The position numbers were made by a program, and so were the translations under genes. A stretch of 64,000 nt of DNA from positions 372,001 through 436,000 of the forward strand of contig JBAJFG010000649.1 in the NCBI GenBank assembly GCA_037903475.1. Direction: 5' to 3'. Shown piece after piece: positions 1 to 15,100 of this stretch; position 1 is the stretch's first letter, and every line of letters starts with the position of its first letter. Below the pieces are notes generated by a model. The model searched no databases. It had not been told where the DNA came from and worked only from the letters and a program-made list of their open reading frames with translations. Source of the stretch: Ancylostoma caninum (taxonomy: Eukaryota > Nematoda > Chromadorea > Rhabditida > Ancylostomatidae).

Positions 1-154
1 CAGTACAATAGAAAAACGAGAACAAAAAAGAAAACCACATACAGCTGCTTGATTAGTAAGGAAACAATTCGTAAAATATCAAACGGAATATCAGTTAGCC
101 GAACACGGATAGATCAAAGCGCGCACAGGCGTCAAGCATCGGGCGGCAGTGTTT

Positions 155-3100
155 CTACTGAATCTGGATGCCGGTCAGCTCGATGTCGCCTTGGATCTGG
201 AGGCCGGTGATATCGTTGGGGTCCGAGCGGTGGGCGAAGGATGCGAAGCGCTCACCGTTTACGAAGATCTGAAGAGGAAACAGTGAATACAGGGTCGGAA
301 TTTCAGCTATACAGATACGGTTAAATAAAATGAGTGCAGGGAACGTGAAAAATCGCAATGCCTCCCCTCACGTTCCAGGAAGAGAAAATGGTTAGAGAAA
401 TTGCGGAATCTACAAACCTGGAATGCGTAGGCTTCATTCTTGATGGCGAGGTCAAAACCAACACCCTTCTCGAATGGCATTTTGCCTTCTCTCTCCTCAT
501 TACCCCACTCATTAGCAGCCAATGCGTTTCGGATGACGGCCTGAAAAGCTGATTCTTAGGATTTTTGGATGAATATGTTGTTTAAGGAGATAAGGTGCTT
601 CGAAAAATCGTCAAGATGACATTGCAAGCCTCTGAAATGATTCGAGAGAAAAAACACGAGCAGAAAGTATACTGGCAACTATAAAGAACAATCAACAGCC
701 AAGCATTTTCCAGCCTGATAGAGCTTTGATACTAAATATATACAACAAACATGTACCTTCTCATCAAATCGTGGGTTGAAGTGCAGAGCAATGTCTCCAT
801 TTCGTCTGAGCAAGTTGACGTTGAAACGTTTTCCCTTCTTCTCAACGGTACCGAAGATGAGCAGGGTCTTGTCGACTTGGAATCCAGCAGCGATTCCGCT
901 CTCGTATGGCACTGGCTGAAAACGAAAGAATAGAAGAAAATGCCCAGTGAATAATGCGTAGAAGATTTGAAAAGTTGTCAGTAGGGACAGCTCTACTGGG
1001 GTTTGTCAGTGCGCTGAACACGAATATGATAACCGTTTTGCAGGAAATATCGATTTATCGATTTTCTGATTTCTTGCTATTTTCGGCCAGGGGTGGTGAG
1101 GACATGGTTATTGGGGTTCCCCAATACGCTAAACACGAATATGATAACCATTTTGTGCAGAATATCGAATTATTGGTATGATTTATCGCCATTTTCGTCC
1201 ACGGGCCAGTGAAGATGTGTCTACTGGGATTTTCCATTGCGCCGTATACGAATATGACAATTATTCTCCATGGATATATCGACTCAGTTATTCTCTTGCT
1301 CTTTCTCCGCTTTTGGAAAGGGACGGGGTAGGAATATGTTCACTGGATCAATCGAAAACGCTAAACCCTGAATGCGAATATGGCAACTGCTTTCCATGAA
1401 TTTGACACTGAAGTAACATTACTGACTTTTCGCTTACGGGTCGGTGGAAGAGGGTTACATGAGCCTGCTTATAAGTTTGCCACCAAAATTATAGGTATCC
1501 GCAATGAATTTGTCGGCACTAGCAATTGTCCTCATTGGTGTGAAATTGCCGGGGTAGTAAAACACCCGAGCGAAGCCGGGTATGCCGTCTAGTTTGATAT
1601 GAAAGTAAAAAAAAATGAGGGATCGCGAGATTCTGGGAATTGGAAGAGGGCTGCTGTGTCCGTCTTCTACTTATGACTGCTATACTGACGGAAAATACCT
1701 TAATTACATAGTTAGACTTCATCAATATTGCATAAATAAGTGCTGCATCACTACCAGTTCTGCCGGTTCAGAATGAAGGGTCGTGCATGTCTTCACGAAA
1801 GAAAAAAGAATGACCATATTGGATTCCGACGTGCAAACAACTGAACACGATCACTAATCAATGTAATGGACTGTTCGCAAGCCATATTTTCTCTTTCCAC
1901 GTTTGCTCTTAAAATCCGATTATGTCCAAAGGAATTTATCCAAAAAAGGTACAAGAATGTAGTGACTATGAAGTCAAAAATGGTCACGCATGGAACATAC
2001 TGGTTCTGCACCACAGTCTATTTATTCACCAGGATGCAAATAACTTCGAGCCAACAACCTTCTTAGTGAACCCTGAGACACAATGACAGCCGAGCATAGA
2101 GGGTGAAAACAGCTAAGGATAATGTAAAGAAAGGAAACAGTATACCAACTGGCAGTAAACCCGTCAATCAATTTCAGTTCAACCTTATTACTGAACGGTA
2201 GCTAGGCATAAGAATAGAACCAATTCGGAAAGTTAGTGCGTAAATGCATATTTCTTGACGTATAATCTGTCCGAAACGACGAGTCCGCCCACGCACGCGG
2301 GGATCGAGAGGCGGCGCGGCTGAGACGGATGCTATTGGCTGCCACGTCGTCCACGTCACAGCCAAATCATTGGCCGATACCATGAAGATAACGATGGAAC
2401 GTGATACGCAGATTAGAGATGATGACGTGGAGTGCTGGCAAACGTGGCAGCTCCTCGATCCCCGCGTGCGTGGGCGGACTCGTCGTTTCGGACAGACTAT
2501 AGTAATCTTATCCAACGTCTTAAAGACAGAGGGCCACCTCGTTCTGCCTGTTGGATTTACCAACATATCCTAGACCTTCTCATCATGTTGATTCCTGGGA
2601 TGTACATCAACAGGCACAGAAGCGACGAAATCCCCATTTTTGGAAGGCTCGAACTGGATAAAAATTTGGAGCCCGGAGGCGGATCGCTCCAAGCTGTGCT
2701 GGCTGCCTGCCACGGCTGCCGCGTCGGTCAACGAGTCTTGGCGTGTCCAATCGATAAGATCAACGGCTTCACATGTCAACTCGGGTTGGCAAACTGTTAC
2801 CGACCCCGTCCTGGAAGACGGGTTTATAGACCATTCTGAGACAATTTATGTATACCGTTGGAACCATCGCGCCGAGTAGATGCAGAATCTGCTGTTAGCT
2901 GAACTACGAAAATGAGGTGGACCCCTGCCTTTAAGAACGTGCCAGATCACGGTTGGGATAACAAGTGGAGGCAATCCACATGACACTGGGGCTAGGATTC
3001 ATTGACGCACACCCAAAGGAAACCAGGTTAGCAAACCAACTTTTACGTTTGCTAACATTACAAAGTCGATAAGAAAACCTATCACGCCATCATCATTGGT

Positions 3101-6100
3101 TAGCCTGATTAATGTTCCTTGAATTGCAGATCACAATTTATGGAAGTAAGGAAGGATGATACAGAAGACGATAGCTCATGTACTATGACTTCCCTCAGAA
3201 ATGCCTGTGCTCATCCAGATCGATCCAGATTTTAGCATTAAAAACCTTTTGAACCTAACAATCTCCTATATCCGGAAAGGTGTGAATGTTCCCAAGCATT
3301 TTAAGAATTCCTTGTCAGTGGTTCACCAACCATCTGTCAAGTCCCCTACTACAATTGACAGGCCATAATTTGCTTTGCACAGCACACATGTCCTTGTATG
3401 CCGACTTTTCATCCTGTCAATAGATATGTGACTTCACTGGGCAAACACTATTTGCCACACAATGAGCCCCGAACGGCGCCAATGTTTGTTCGAACAGAAA
3501 CATGCGAATTACGACCGTTATCGGCAACAAACGCACTTTGAGATCTCGTGCAAGATGGCTCCTAATGGCTAATGCAAAAAAAAAAATGTTCAAACAACAT
3601 AAGACCTGCTTCTGACTTTTTTCTAATGTAGCTTAATTTGCACTTCTTCGCATGCACAAGTTGGCACTCATTAAACCTGTTAAAGAGCATAGAACCTTTC
3701 CAGAAGTTCTTGTTCAGCAAAGTTTAGTCAGAGAGCTAATGAAAGAAGCGACAGTGAAGTTACATAAAGGGGTTTGAACTGGAAGTCACACGGAATCGTA
3801 TGTTATGATGTCCGATTGTCTCTTAAGCACACCTGATCCATGCAAAAGTTACCTGTGGAGGCTAAAATGTTTCCCCAACGACTAGTCAACTACAGCAAAA
3901 AATCAAAGCGAACTGCTGCGCTTATCGCTTCACCATCGTGCCTCAGCAAATTCACAAAGAACGGCGCACCACGGGTACAAGAAAGTGCAGTGTGAAATGA
4001 TCAATACAAATTGAGAGGAAACAGTAGAAGGAAGGCTGATGAAGAGCACTCACGTAGTACTTTCCTCCCCAGTGGACGTGGTTGAGGTAAAGATCTCCAT
4101 CGATTGAAAGATGAGTGATCGAGGTGAGTGGGAGACGATGTTCGTAGTCCTTGAACTCCTTCTGATCAATAATGATCTGAAACAAGAGTTTTTAACGCCT
4201 GAAACCCGTAACCTTCTTCTTACCCAATTTAAATTCGTTAAAATAGTTTCAATGCCCAAGGAATTTCTTAGTAAGAGTCTAAACTTGAAAAAAGCCTGAA
4301 AATATGTGACAGCTTCGCATAAAGCGAATAGTATGTATATAAGCAAGTGCAACTGCCACAATCTGACTATAACGGTGATCATCTACTGGGAGTTGTGGAT
4401 CGAAATCTTCCCGACCAAAAGAACGGAGTTGTAAATGATTGCAGCCAATAGACCGCACCGTGAAGGATAGAGTGGTCACAAATATTCAAAAAAAAGTGCA
4501 GAATGTGCATTGCCAGTAGTTGTTTATTGTATCATTTTGTAAAAAAAAAGTACTGATACTTCCATACTTCCGGATCCAAAACTATCGTATTACTAATTAA
4601 AGGAGATTAAATGCAAAATTACCTGGAAGCGATCGTCATGGGCGCGAATTCGGATGTCGAACGAGTCTCCCTTCTTGATCGGGTTCGACTTACGCTCTTC
4701 CTTGCCCCATTCACCGTTGGCGAAGGTGTTCATGACAATCTAAAGAACAAGCGATGAGAGGGATTCAAGTCAAACAATCAGGAGTTTCCGTTCAATCTCT
4801 GCACTCCACTTGGAATTCGCCGTCTCTCAGTTGCAGTAGAATAGCGAACGAAGGTTAAGACAAAGAAAGGCAGCTGTTAGTATCGTCAGGACTTCCTTTG
4901 TCCCATCTTCCATTAATCCCAGCATTTTTTGAGCGGTCTCGCAGGCAGATAACTATAACATTGAATGCGCGCCTACTCAAAAAGTATAATGGAAACAAAT
5001 GTTACAAGTCCACAAAAGGTCCCATTTTCAGGGACCTCACCACTGAATCCACGTGGCGTAAAACATCCCTGGCTAATCTACTCATGCTTCTATAATAGCT
5101 TCATGAATCCCCCACATAGTCATCCCTTCCCACCAGAAACAACAAAAACGCCTTTTCAATTTCCTTTTCTCATCGATTTTCTTTCACGTTTTTGCCTATA
5201 AATCTCCACAATCGCTAGCCGATTGCCTTGAAGACGAGGAAAAAAACGAAACGCCCATAGGAGCTATAGCTATTCCCTGCTGGTGATACAACCAATTTAT
5301 GGTTTGCTCGGTCTGGGACTATATGTAAGCGCATTCTTCGAATAGATAGGACAGCAAAAAAAAAAACTAATGAGATCAACTGTTTACATTGCTAGTTTTA
5401 AAGCTCTCCGAGTCCGCAATCTGTCCCTCTAGAGATCATAAAAAATCTTCCAACAACAACCAATGTTGTACATTTGTTAGGTCGAAATAATTCAAACATT
5501 TGTTGACTTTTCTGTTGAACTACATAAAGTCATGTATCCACAGAACCAATAGATTCGTCCATAAAGTCAACACGATTAAAAACCTTGAAATGCAGAAATT
5601 CATGTTATTTTCAGCAAATTCATAGAATTCGCAGATATAAAAGTTGTTAGTATTGATCAGATAATACGTAGAAATAACAAAGGAAACAAGTTCATGAGTA
5701 GGAAAAATACCTCTTCAGTCAGCGCAGGATTTTCTTAATTTTTCCCAACGCATTGTAAAGACAGAGGACCGTAGTCTCTCCAAACTTTTGGTTTCTTTCC
5801 ATGCGTTTCATTAACCATGTACGCCACCACCCTGCTCCTTCAATTGCCTTCCACTCTCAGGTGCATCGATTCCCGTCCTTCAGCTGGCAGGCAAACGACA
5901 CGAATTCGCTTTTTTCCATGGTGTCCTTGGGAATCGGCGAAAATGCAGAGATAGTGCAGCAAGCATTGAAAAACGGGAGGACCCGTCCGATGCGCACGAC
6001 GATTAAAGGTCGTGGGTTCACAGCTGCTAGCACCAGATGCAAAATTTAACATGAATCATCTTCGATAGGGTCATTAAGACGGTGATATTGGCACCTCTCA

Positions 6101-9100
6101 CTGTTTTCCAGACAGGATGGATTCAAAGAACATTGCCAACAGATAGACAGCAAAGCGTGAATCGCTGAATTTTGGACGCTCAGAAGGTAATCAATGTAAA
6201 TGCACAAAACCGGTTCACTTGAAAAAAATTCAATACCGAAACATTAATCCTTTATCACTGTTATAAAGGGTGTAACCAAAACCAGCTAACTGGAACTAGT
6301 AATGAATTCATCCTTTGCATATCCACCAAAACCAGAGTTTTTAAGATATTCCTTCACAACAAATGACATCAAAAGAAACATGTATTAATCGAAGTAAATT
6401 CCTTTAGAGAGAAAGTTTTTGCGTATATTTAATTACGCCCAGCAAAATTATTGCATATACCACAAATATCAGACCTGCCCGCTTGATTACTTTATTCGAT
6501 TGCAAGTGCGAACAGCAAAATGTAGGTACTACCGTCTCTATTTCTTGCGAAAAAGCCCTGAAAATAGTCAAACTACAGGTTCCACGAAATAAATTTCCAG
6601 CAAGGGAGCAGTAGCCCGCTACATAACTGCATTACAAGTGTGCCTATTTAGGAAACGGAATCAACTAGTCTCGATACAGTTCCTTTCTAAGTGATGTAAA
6701 AAGATGCCTTCTTCGAATCTGCCGTTCACGAACAAGGTTAAGGTACCTACAACTCCATTATTACTCAAAATTGTGGGAATAATCATATACGTACAATAAA
6801 ATGGTGGGCCTGTGTACGAAGGATACGACACCTCAGAAACTTTTTACAATTGAATTCGAAGTTTTTACAATTGTCTTTAAGCCGATTTTAGATCGATTCC
6901 GCCTAGTCACTACCGTTCTATGAAATATAGGACTGTACAATGAACCCTTTAAACTTCGAATTTCGTCCACTTCCTAGTTAAGCTAGGTAAAAACCAACGA
7001 GCAGGGCAAACCCATAGGACAACAAATCACTGCAGAAAAAAACCGCTGCAAACTGTGACACCCAAAAGATCGAACGGGAAGCGAAAAAAATCTTGCAAAG
7101 GCTCTTGTGAAAATATTTACCTTTCCCTCATCGAAGCGAACCGAGATGTGTAGAGGGACATCGTTTCCCGAGAAATCAGCAGACTTGCTGTGCAGGTTGA
7201 TAGTGAACCTAAACCACACTTTTTCAAAAAAGGCAGTTTATACAAAGAGAAGAGTATGAGATAAATAAATGGATCATCTCGCACCTTTGTGACTCATCGA
7301 TGGTCGAGCCTTTGACGATCAGCGTCTGACCAGGCTCGATCTTCTCCTGGAGGACGCTACGGTAGGGAACGGGCTGAAAAAACCTGATTTAGGAGCACGA
7401 GTACCAGGTCCAACCCTATGACTCCTCTACAGAAAACTGATCTTTCAACTCCAGCCGTGTACAACACTCCAATGCACATATATTGTAAATAAATCTATTG
7501 GTAAATAATTTACGTTAAAAGTGGAAAAGAATATCAATGTTCATATCAATACTAGAGCGATTATTACTGTTATTATTACTAGTTTATTACATTTCGTACG
7601 AGGATTAGCCTGAAACCTAGAATTCGATTGGCAATGCTAAAGAGAAAGTGAGATGATTCCCAGAATGGAACCTCTTACAGTGTAGTAGCTTAATTCTGAT
7701 TCCCAGCTAAAAGAAGTTCCAAAAAACCGAAATTCGACTTAGCCGAATTCGATAACGACCGGAGTAAAAAAAATTCCCACGATTCTCTAATCTCACACCG
7801 TCTCAACGCGATGTTTCCATGGACAGCAAATATGAATAATTTAAGAGAAAGTCTTATCACTGCTATAACAATGCAGCCAGCGTTCTCATAATCAATAAAT
7901 TATTACGTATTCAAAAACCAAAAATATTTACTGAAGAAACACCTGCCTAACAGATGAAAGCGAAATTATCCCTCAGTCCCACACAGAAATCAATTGCATA
8001 GACTTGGTAAACTCTTTCCGGATAGGCGAGCATATGTTCAAATGTGAATAAAACAAACAAAAACGACCCAATAACTATTTCACCAATGCTCAACACAAAG
8101 AACAACCAGCTGGGTGCAGTCTGCCGGCAGTCAGCTATTGTTAGTTGAACAGGAGGATAATAGAAATGACCATCAGTCCGCAATTTTTAAAGTAGTAAGT
8201 TTCAAGGATATAACAGAGATAAACAAATATAAAAGTTTAGTGGAAAAGAAAACGAAAACTCTTAAGAAAGATCCCTATTTCTGAGAGATTGTATGAATAA
8301 GCCAACCCTAAAAGCGTTCCGCATAGGCGTAATCCATTTACAACCCCTTGAAAGTGCACTTTTTGTTGGCCGAAATCGTAAAATATTGCCGCCGATTTAA
8401 CGCCTCCAAAAAACGGCGCAAAACCAGCTGTTCGGATTTATAACGAAATTGAAGGTATTCAAAAGTCAGACCATTCTGGGGCACAAACCATTTTTGGTCT
8501 GAACATAGTCAGTGCTTCAGGGACAATACGAACAATTAACTAAGTGAATTATCGCAAGAAAGGGAATGCAAAGTAGATAATAAACTCAGGCAAAAACTCC
8601 GACTAATGGATAGTGACAGCTCCGAAATGTAGACTATTTTGACGAAGAAGATAGTTCGAGGAGTAGGAAAGGCAAAAAATAGGCACAAACACTCGACCAT
8701 CCTCATTTTTGAAATGCACTATAAACTCTCCTTACCAGAAGCGTGCATCGCTAAACGAGCGGCGGATCTAGGCCGTACTTCAGATGGAATTAGGGTATTC
8801 TACGATTTCTGCTTGTTCTCCTGCCACAGCCTTCATTTTTTTTTCAGGAATTTAAGCCGAAATCGATGATGTTGAGTCAAAAAAGTTACCAGATTAAAAT
8901 CACCAACTGTGCAAAACCAATTACTCATAACGAATTATATTATATATCATCCTATGATTTTACCAAACGAGTAAACACCCGACCTAATGCGCGCTGTCGA
9001 TTAAATATCACACGCGACGCATATAGTCAGTCAATCCAGAAACAAACTGGATAGCGAGCACCGCCAAACCAATCTGTCAACTAACACAAAAAAACAAATT

Positions 9101-12100
9101 CGTCATTCCCACAGGACCCACCTTCGTCTCGGGCGGATCACTTCCTTGAATATGCCAGTGAATTATGTCAAGCAGCACTAGCATATAGCACGGCTAGCGC
9201 ACAACGCCAGCCGGGTGGCAGTATGGATTTTCGATTCTGGAGCTCGTCCTCTGCGCTACGTTCAACGAACAACAACAAACAACAACAGGAACAAGGAGCA
9301 CATCACACGCAATCAGTGAAAATTCGCGGATTGAGGCGAGATTCAGCCAAGGCGCCATTACGGGGTCCAAATCCCAAGACGCGGGATAGCATCTCTAGTC
9401 GAGGCGGAAATGTCAGGTCGTCATGGAGGCAAATTTAGTTTAGATACGCGCTTGGAAGGCGGAAAGTCCATTAAATTTCCAATAAAATGCCGATAATCCC
9501 GCAAATTCTACGTGTCTGTAATTGTGGCCAAATTGCAAATCGGCTGCAATTTCCTATGCAGTTTCCGCGCAAAGTTCCCAAAGAACCACTGCAAGAGTTT
9601 ATAAACGTCAAAAAGGCAATTCTTCGAGAAGTTGGATATGGAGAATGCACTACCATTGCGAGCGCCAATGCCATTTCTCACTTTCCCACTCATTTTTTTA
9701 CTCCATTAATATTGATTACGCACCGCTCATTGGCATTTGCCGCCAGATCTCATAAGTACGTGGACTTTTTACAGCATTTCAAATTCCTTATGGGAAATAG
9801 CTGAGCAGACTAGAGCAATTGCTGAGCAATTCTGCTGACGTCCTGCGAAACTCTCACGTCTGAGCGTGGATTATGTGGTTGACGCAGTAATTATGATGGA
9901 GATCCTAAGTTTTCTCTCGCTAAGTATTCGATAATTGCGGAGACAGCCGCGGCTACAGCCCGCTGCTATGGAGTAACGACCGAACGATGCGCCGCTTTAC
10001 GCGGTCCTAACCATTGCTATGTACAAACTAAAGCATTTCCTTTCCGCAGTGGGAGCCACGAAGGTCCAAGAGCAATACTTGCCCATCATTCAGGCAATGT
10101 ACAGTCTTTCTCAAAAATCCTTGCCTCACGCTGAACCGCCCGTCAGCTTAGCCACGTCGCACCACGTATAATAACGCATAGGTGATGCGGCGCGGCTTAG
10201 CAGATGGGCGATGAAGCGTGAGGCAAGGATTTTTGAGAAAGACTGTAAACAGCGCCTCTATTCCATGGATTTGTTGTGTTTTTCGCAGTTTCACCAATGA
10301 ATATGAGTTTTAAGTCTTTCAAAATGCGGCACAACCCTGGACATAAAAATTTACCTGGGTTCTGTCTTTAAATGGAAAATTTTTATGTTTAAAGTCCATC
10401 TAAACGCAATCCGATTTTCTAACAATTCTTGGATACTCATGCGGAATGAAATGACTCATAAAGTACGTCGTTTACGATGCTTCCCAATCCCCAAGAAGGG
10501 AACCACAATCCAAACCAGCTGTTGCACAGGTGCACTTGTTGCTAAGCTGACGCTTGTAAATGTGCACCATCCATTAAGTTGGAACATCACATAATTCGCA
10601 CTTGTGGTCGCAGCAACTGAGTTGCGTCAATGCCGATATACGGCTGGCTTCTGGCTGTACGGCCAGAAAGTAGAGGTGGTACAGCCGATGGAAAGCAATC
10701 ACGACGTCTAGGACACGCGGGCTGCACGCTATTGCTGTCTGAGTACTATCGATTCGGAAGACTACTTACAGGGTCTAAATGCACCACTAAGATTACTCAG
10801 GGTAAAAGTGTCGAAGCCAGCGTTAACGGTGGTCAAATCAGTGTGATGTTAACACGTGCACCGTGGGTAATCTGACGCATGAGGCCTTGGAAAAGTCCTT
10901 GATCGATGTCCGCTCGCGCACACTGCGGCCAACATGCACTCTGACTGTCTGCGCATCCGCATACCTCATCGTTGTAACAGTTCTCTTTATCCGATCACCC
11001 GGCTTCTTGTTTTAACCCGTCCAAACATGTCTCCGAAATGCATTAGGTGCAGATACAGAATTACTGCTTCATTCAACGCCTATTTGTAGAGGTTATGCAT
11101 TTTTGCCGTAATTTGATTTGAGAGAGTTCCTACTTTTCACCTTATGTTTATCTATTGTTATCTTTATTATTCAAGTATTTGTTTATTGTTTACTACCTCC
11201 ATTTGCCATAGTTATCGATCAGATCAAAAAATTACCACATGCATGAACTTTCCTCAACTCGCGTGATTCCCTATGTTTACAATGTTTCCGGCGCATAAGA
11301 CAGATAGGTCTCGCTATCTCACCCCTCTGACATTATCGGTCGTCAAATTCCAGCACGAACGCAGCGTTTTTTATGCGACCGTACAATCAAGAATACTGAA
11401 GCCGCGCTGTGGAAAAAAATGCACTATAGCTAATCCTAAACAAAAACTCGACATTATTTCCTTGGCAACCGTGTAAATGAAACGTTTCGCGCGCTTTCGT
11501 GTGAGGACGCAATCGAATGTGGAATTGTCGAGTTTGTAATTGGAGAGATGCGACGTTACAATTAGTTCCCACTAGTATAAACATGGACCGCAGCGATAGA
11601 ACTTGTATATTTGTCACTATAGATTCTTGATATATAGTAGAATCCAGCAATTGAGGCCCACAGCAGGCGCTACACCACCTCCAACGTGGCACCCTGGTTG
11701 TCTGCGCATCCCCCTTTTATTGATATCACCGCTCTCATTCTCGTCTGTCCTGTCCAGACATGTGGTGAGGCGCGTGCTCACGGACTTCGACCACTGGCGT
11801 TCCCTATACTGCTCCGGTTCCCCCCAATAAGCGGGATGCTTTTTTTAAATGGACAGTACGATGCGTTCTTCTATGGTAAAGATTGCTAGCTACAAAGCAT
11901 TCCTAAACCCGTTGCGCAGCGCCGACAAAAATGCGACACGGTTGAGTGGCAATTGCCCAAAAACCCCTACATAACGTAAAGGCATGCTCCATAGCCAAAA
12001 CCTGTCCAATGGCGCATGCTAACCCTACAAATACTGTTCCAGCCCTCTAAACGCATCGGCCTCTCCACGTAGTTTTTATTGAGCACAGGAAAAAAGTGTT

Positions 12101-15100
12101 CCCCGAACAGACGAATCCGCAGGAGGAATATGGAGCCGGTCCGGTTTTTTGCTCGGATCTAGCAGTTACCCAGACAACGTGAGTGGCTCTTTCGACCGTG
12201 ACATATGGTGCTTTAGTAGCGCTGCATCATCGTATTTCGTAGAATGACTCAAGCTTTCCTATAGCAGCGGAATCGATGGATATCGTTTAGTTTAAAAAGT
12301 AAACAACGGTGACAGCGCGCGCACTGAGCTGGCGAGAAAAAGAGCAAGTCTGTAAGCTGAAATAGACGTTCAAACGCACTCTGAAATATTATCTCTAGAT
12401 AAACAGATAGGAAAAAAGCATGGTCGATAAAATGGAAAAGAAATATCTTGAGGGAATGTGTTGGACGTAGGTGATTAAATTTCGTCTGCAATTTCAGATT
12501 TTTCGAAAAAAAAAACATCCATCGCAAAGTACTGTGCTTGTTATAGATTCCGTCACTATCCCAGTTATTTGCACAGTGTAACGAGAATTCCTATCGTTCT
12601 CTAATTAAGAACCAGCCTAAAGGGTCCAGTGCTATCAAGGGTGAAAAATAGCTCACCATTAAGTTCGTCTAATTTGCCCTAACGGCCCCATGTGACTACA
12701 GTATCGTTAATGGTAATTCCTTGTGGTTCCCACGCTGTGAATGGCATTATCTGTTTCGCTTGCGTCGAAATACAGTAGGATTTCAAAGGAACGGAGGCAT
12801 AGTGTCCTCAACACAGTTCATTTCGGAAATGAGGATAGTCAAGTAATTGCGCGTAAACTTGCAACATGCACACTAAACGGCAAGCAACCAAGTTTTTTTC
12901 ATGTTCACTCGTCAATTACCATGTGCTTTAACACGTTATTTTCCCTCTCTAATCTATTGTCATCACATGTGAAATGCACTATATGCACTAACTTACGCTC
13001 TATAACCTCGTCAACAAGGCACAAGGTCAGTAGCTGATGCCGCCAGTGGGGAAAGGGTATAGACTACCTGCGGATTTTTGACCTACAATCAAGCCAATCG
13101 ATAACTATGTGTCAAAGATGATGCAATGGCGCAATGGGGATGCATATTTCTCGACAATTATCGATCGGTCAGTGTAGTGCGATTCAGAAAATCGGTAATT
13201 TTAGCCTAATCGGAACTAGTTTAATTATTTTTCCTTGGAAAATTGGGGCCAAACACCCTAACATTTGGCAGGAAATTCGAAGGTAGTACAATATGACGGA
13301 ACACATAGAACCATGGAAAGTAGTGAAATGACAGGAACTCATGGCTAACTTGTAGCATCAGGAGGTGACACCCACATCTAAGGGGTGTCCTGTACCTTCC
13401 TCTGAAACGAAAAAGAAGCCAGCACTAAATTTGCAATGATGCTTCTTCCTTCCCTCCACATGAGGTAAGAAAGGAGTAACAGTGGGTGTCAAGGCATTAA
13501 TAAGACGTTGCTAACCGTAGTTTCTGCGGAAGAACTACTTTTAGCAATGCCGTAAGGTCTGAGAACGAGATTTTAATGACATGCTTAGACTAAACCTAGT
13601 ACAGTTCTGTACAGTACTGAACGACAGCATAAGAAACTCCGTTCCTAGCATAAACAAAGCACTTACAGTTGATACACAACCAGGCTTACCTTGTTATGCT
13701 CGTACCATTTAAGAAAGGACGTCATATCGGCGCTGAAGAGGCTTGTGCGACTGCGGTGGGGTGACTCAGTGGCGTCCGCAAAAGTGCGTCGCGTCGGCGG
13801 GCGCTGCGAAGCGAAGAAGGAGGCTGTGCTGTGTGAGTGTGTGCCGCTTCCAAAGATATGCGGTGACACACACCGACGACAGAGGCGTAAAGAAATCAAA
13901 TACGACCACAAAATGTCCTTTTTATTGGTGATGAACTGATGAATCAGAGTGGAGGAGGAGTTGAGGCGTAAAAAACTCGACGTTTCAAACCATACATGGT
14001 CGTAGGGGCGGAATTGATCGGAAATTATAAAAACAGGACTCATTAGCAGAGAAGTTACTGGGAATCATCACGCATCAATAGGAATGGATGACTAAGAGAG
14101 AATGAAATACCAAATGGATGAATCACCCTTTTCACTACTATGAATCAAAGTTTCACGCTAAACAATTCCCAATACAGTACCCCAGGTGAACAGCAGCACA
14201 GCCTATAGGTTAGCGAAGCCGTGTTAAACATGCGATCGCAGGCCACGCCCCCATAGGCGATTTCGTTCTGCAAACGCTGCATGGCTACCAAAAAAGCAGC
14301 GATACAATGGATGGTCGATGATTTATGCAGCACTCGATGGAGTCGGACGGAAGTCAGATGGATTTAAATACACTGTACAGGAGAAGAAAAAACCAGCGTT
14401 TACACAAGCACTTACGCATTTCACAGTCGAACAATACTGGACACTGTAAGCTGAGCTTAACAGACATTGCTTTTGCAGACAAGATGACCTTGGACTGGAG
14501 TTCACTTCAGCAAAGTTCTTATCGTACAAGGGTAACGGATTTCTTCCAGTCTCTTCCAGAATTTAAAAGAAAAACTTTTGTGATTTACCAGAGATTTCCG
14601 AAAGAAGTGAGCGTAAATTGCGCAATTTGCGAAATTTCGCTAGTTTCGGTGCAGATACCGATAAAACCGCATAAATCATGCATTTTCTACGCGGCCAACG
14701 GTTCTCGCTAAAGTTCCCACAAGTTACTTACAGGATGTGGAGCGTTATACCTGGAAAGGGTGGTGCCATAGAGCTGTTCGATTGGTGGGTTGCGTAAATT
14801 GACCAATATCAGAGTTTTTCCGCGCCGCCCTCTCCAGGTGTAACGCTCACTGCCCTACTGACACGGTTCTGTAGTTCCTACCTCAGTAAGTTCCGGATAA
14901 ATCCCATCTCTTATTTTCTTTTTCTAATCTCGTATTTTCCAGAAAAATTCCTCAGAACTTCCTGTGAAATTCAGGCTAAGGCCATCGCTGTAGACAAGTA
15001 GAATATGCTTTACATAATAATTGCATAAATTACATTTCCTACCTTAACAGAGTTTACTAAAATTAATTAAATCTGTCTTTGACCTAATGACGCTCGTGAT

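Larger units (their letters stand above)
916..4053 (-). other. lec-1 intron between the CRD1 and CRD2 exons, with repeats
   Basis: No exon was seen between the ...GGKYY exon (4176-4054) and the PVPYESG exon (915-757). The intron contains a degenerate tandem repeat (about 985-1455), an inverted-repeat element (2260-2503) and one copy of a CTAGGATTCATGAA family (about 2986-3125). The remaining bases show nothing I can name. Confidence 0.6.

Noticed and set aside
14389..14529. Another lec-1 exon candidate ending STVKC at a GTAAGT donor, phase 0
   Set aside because: No ATG in frame and no upstream exon; weaker than the three candidates listed.
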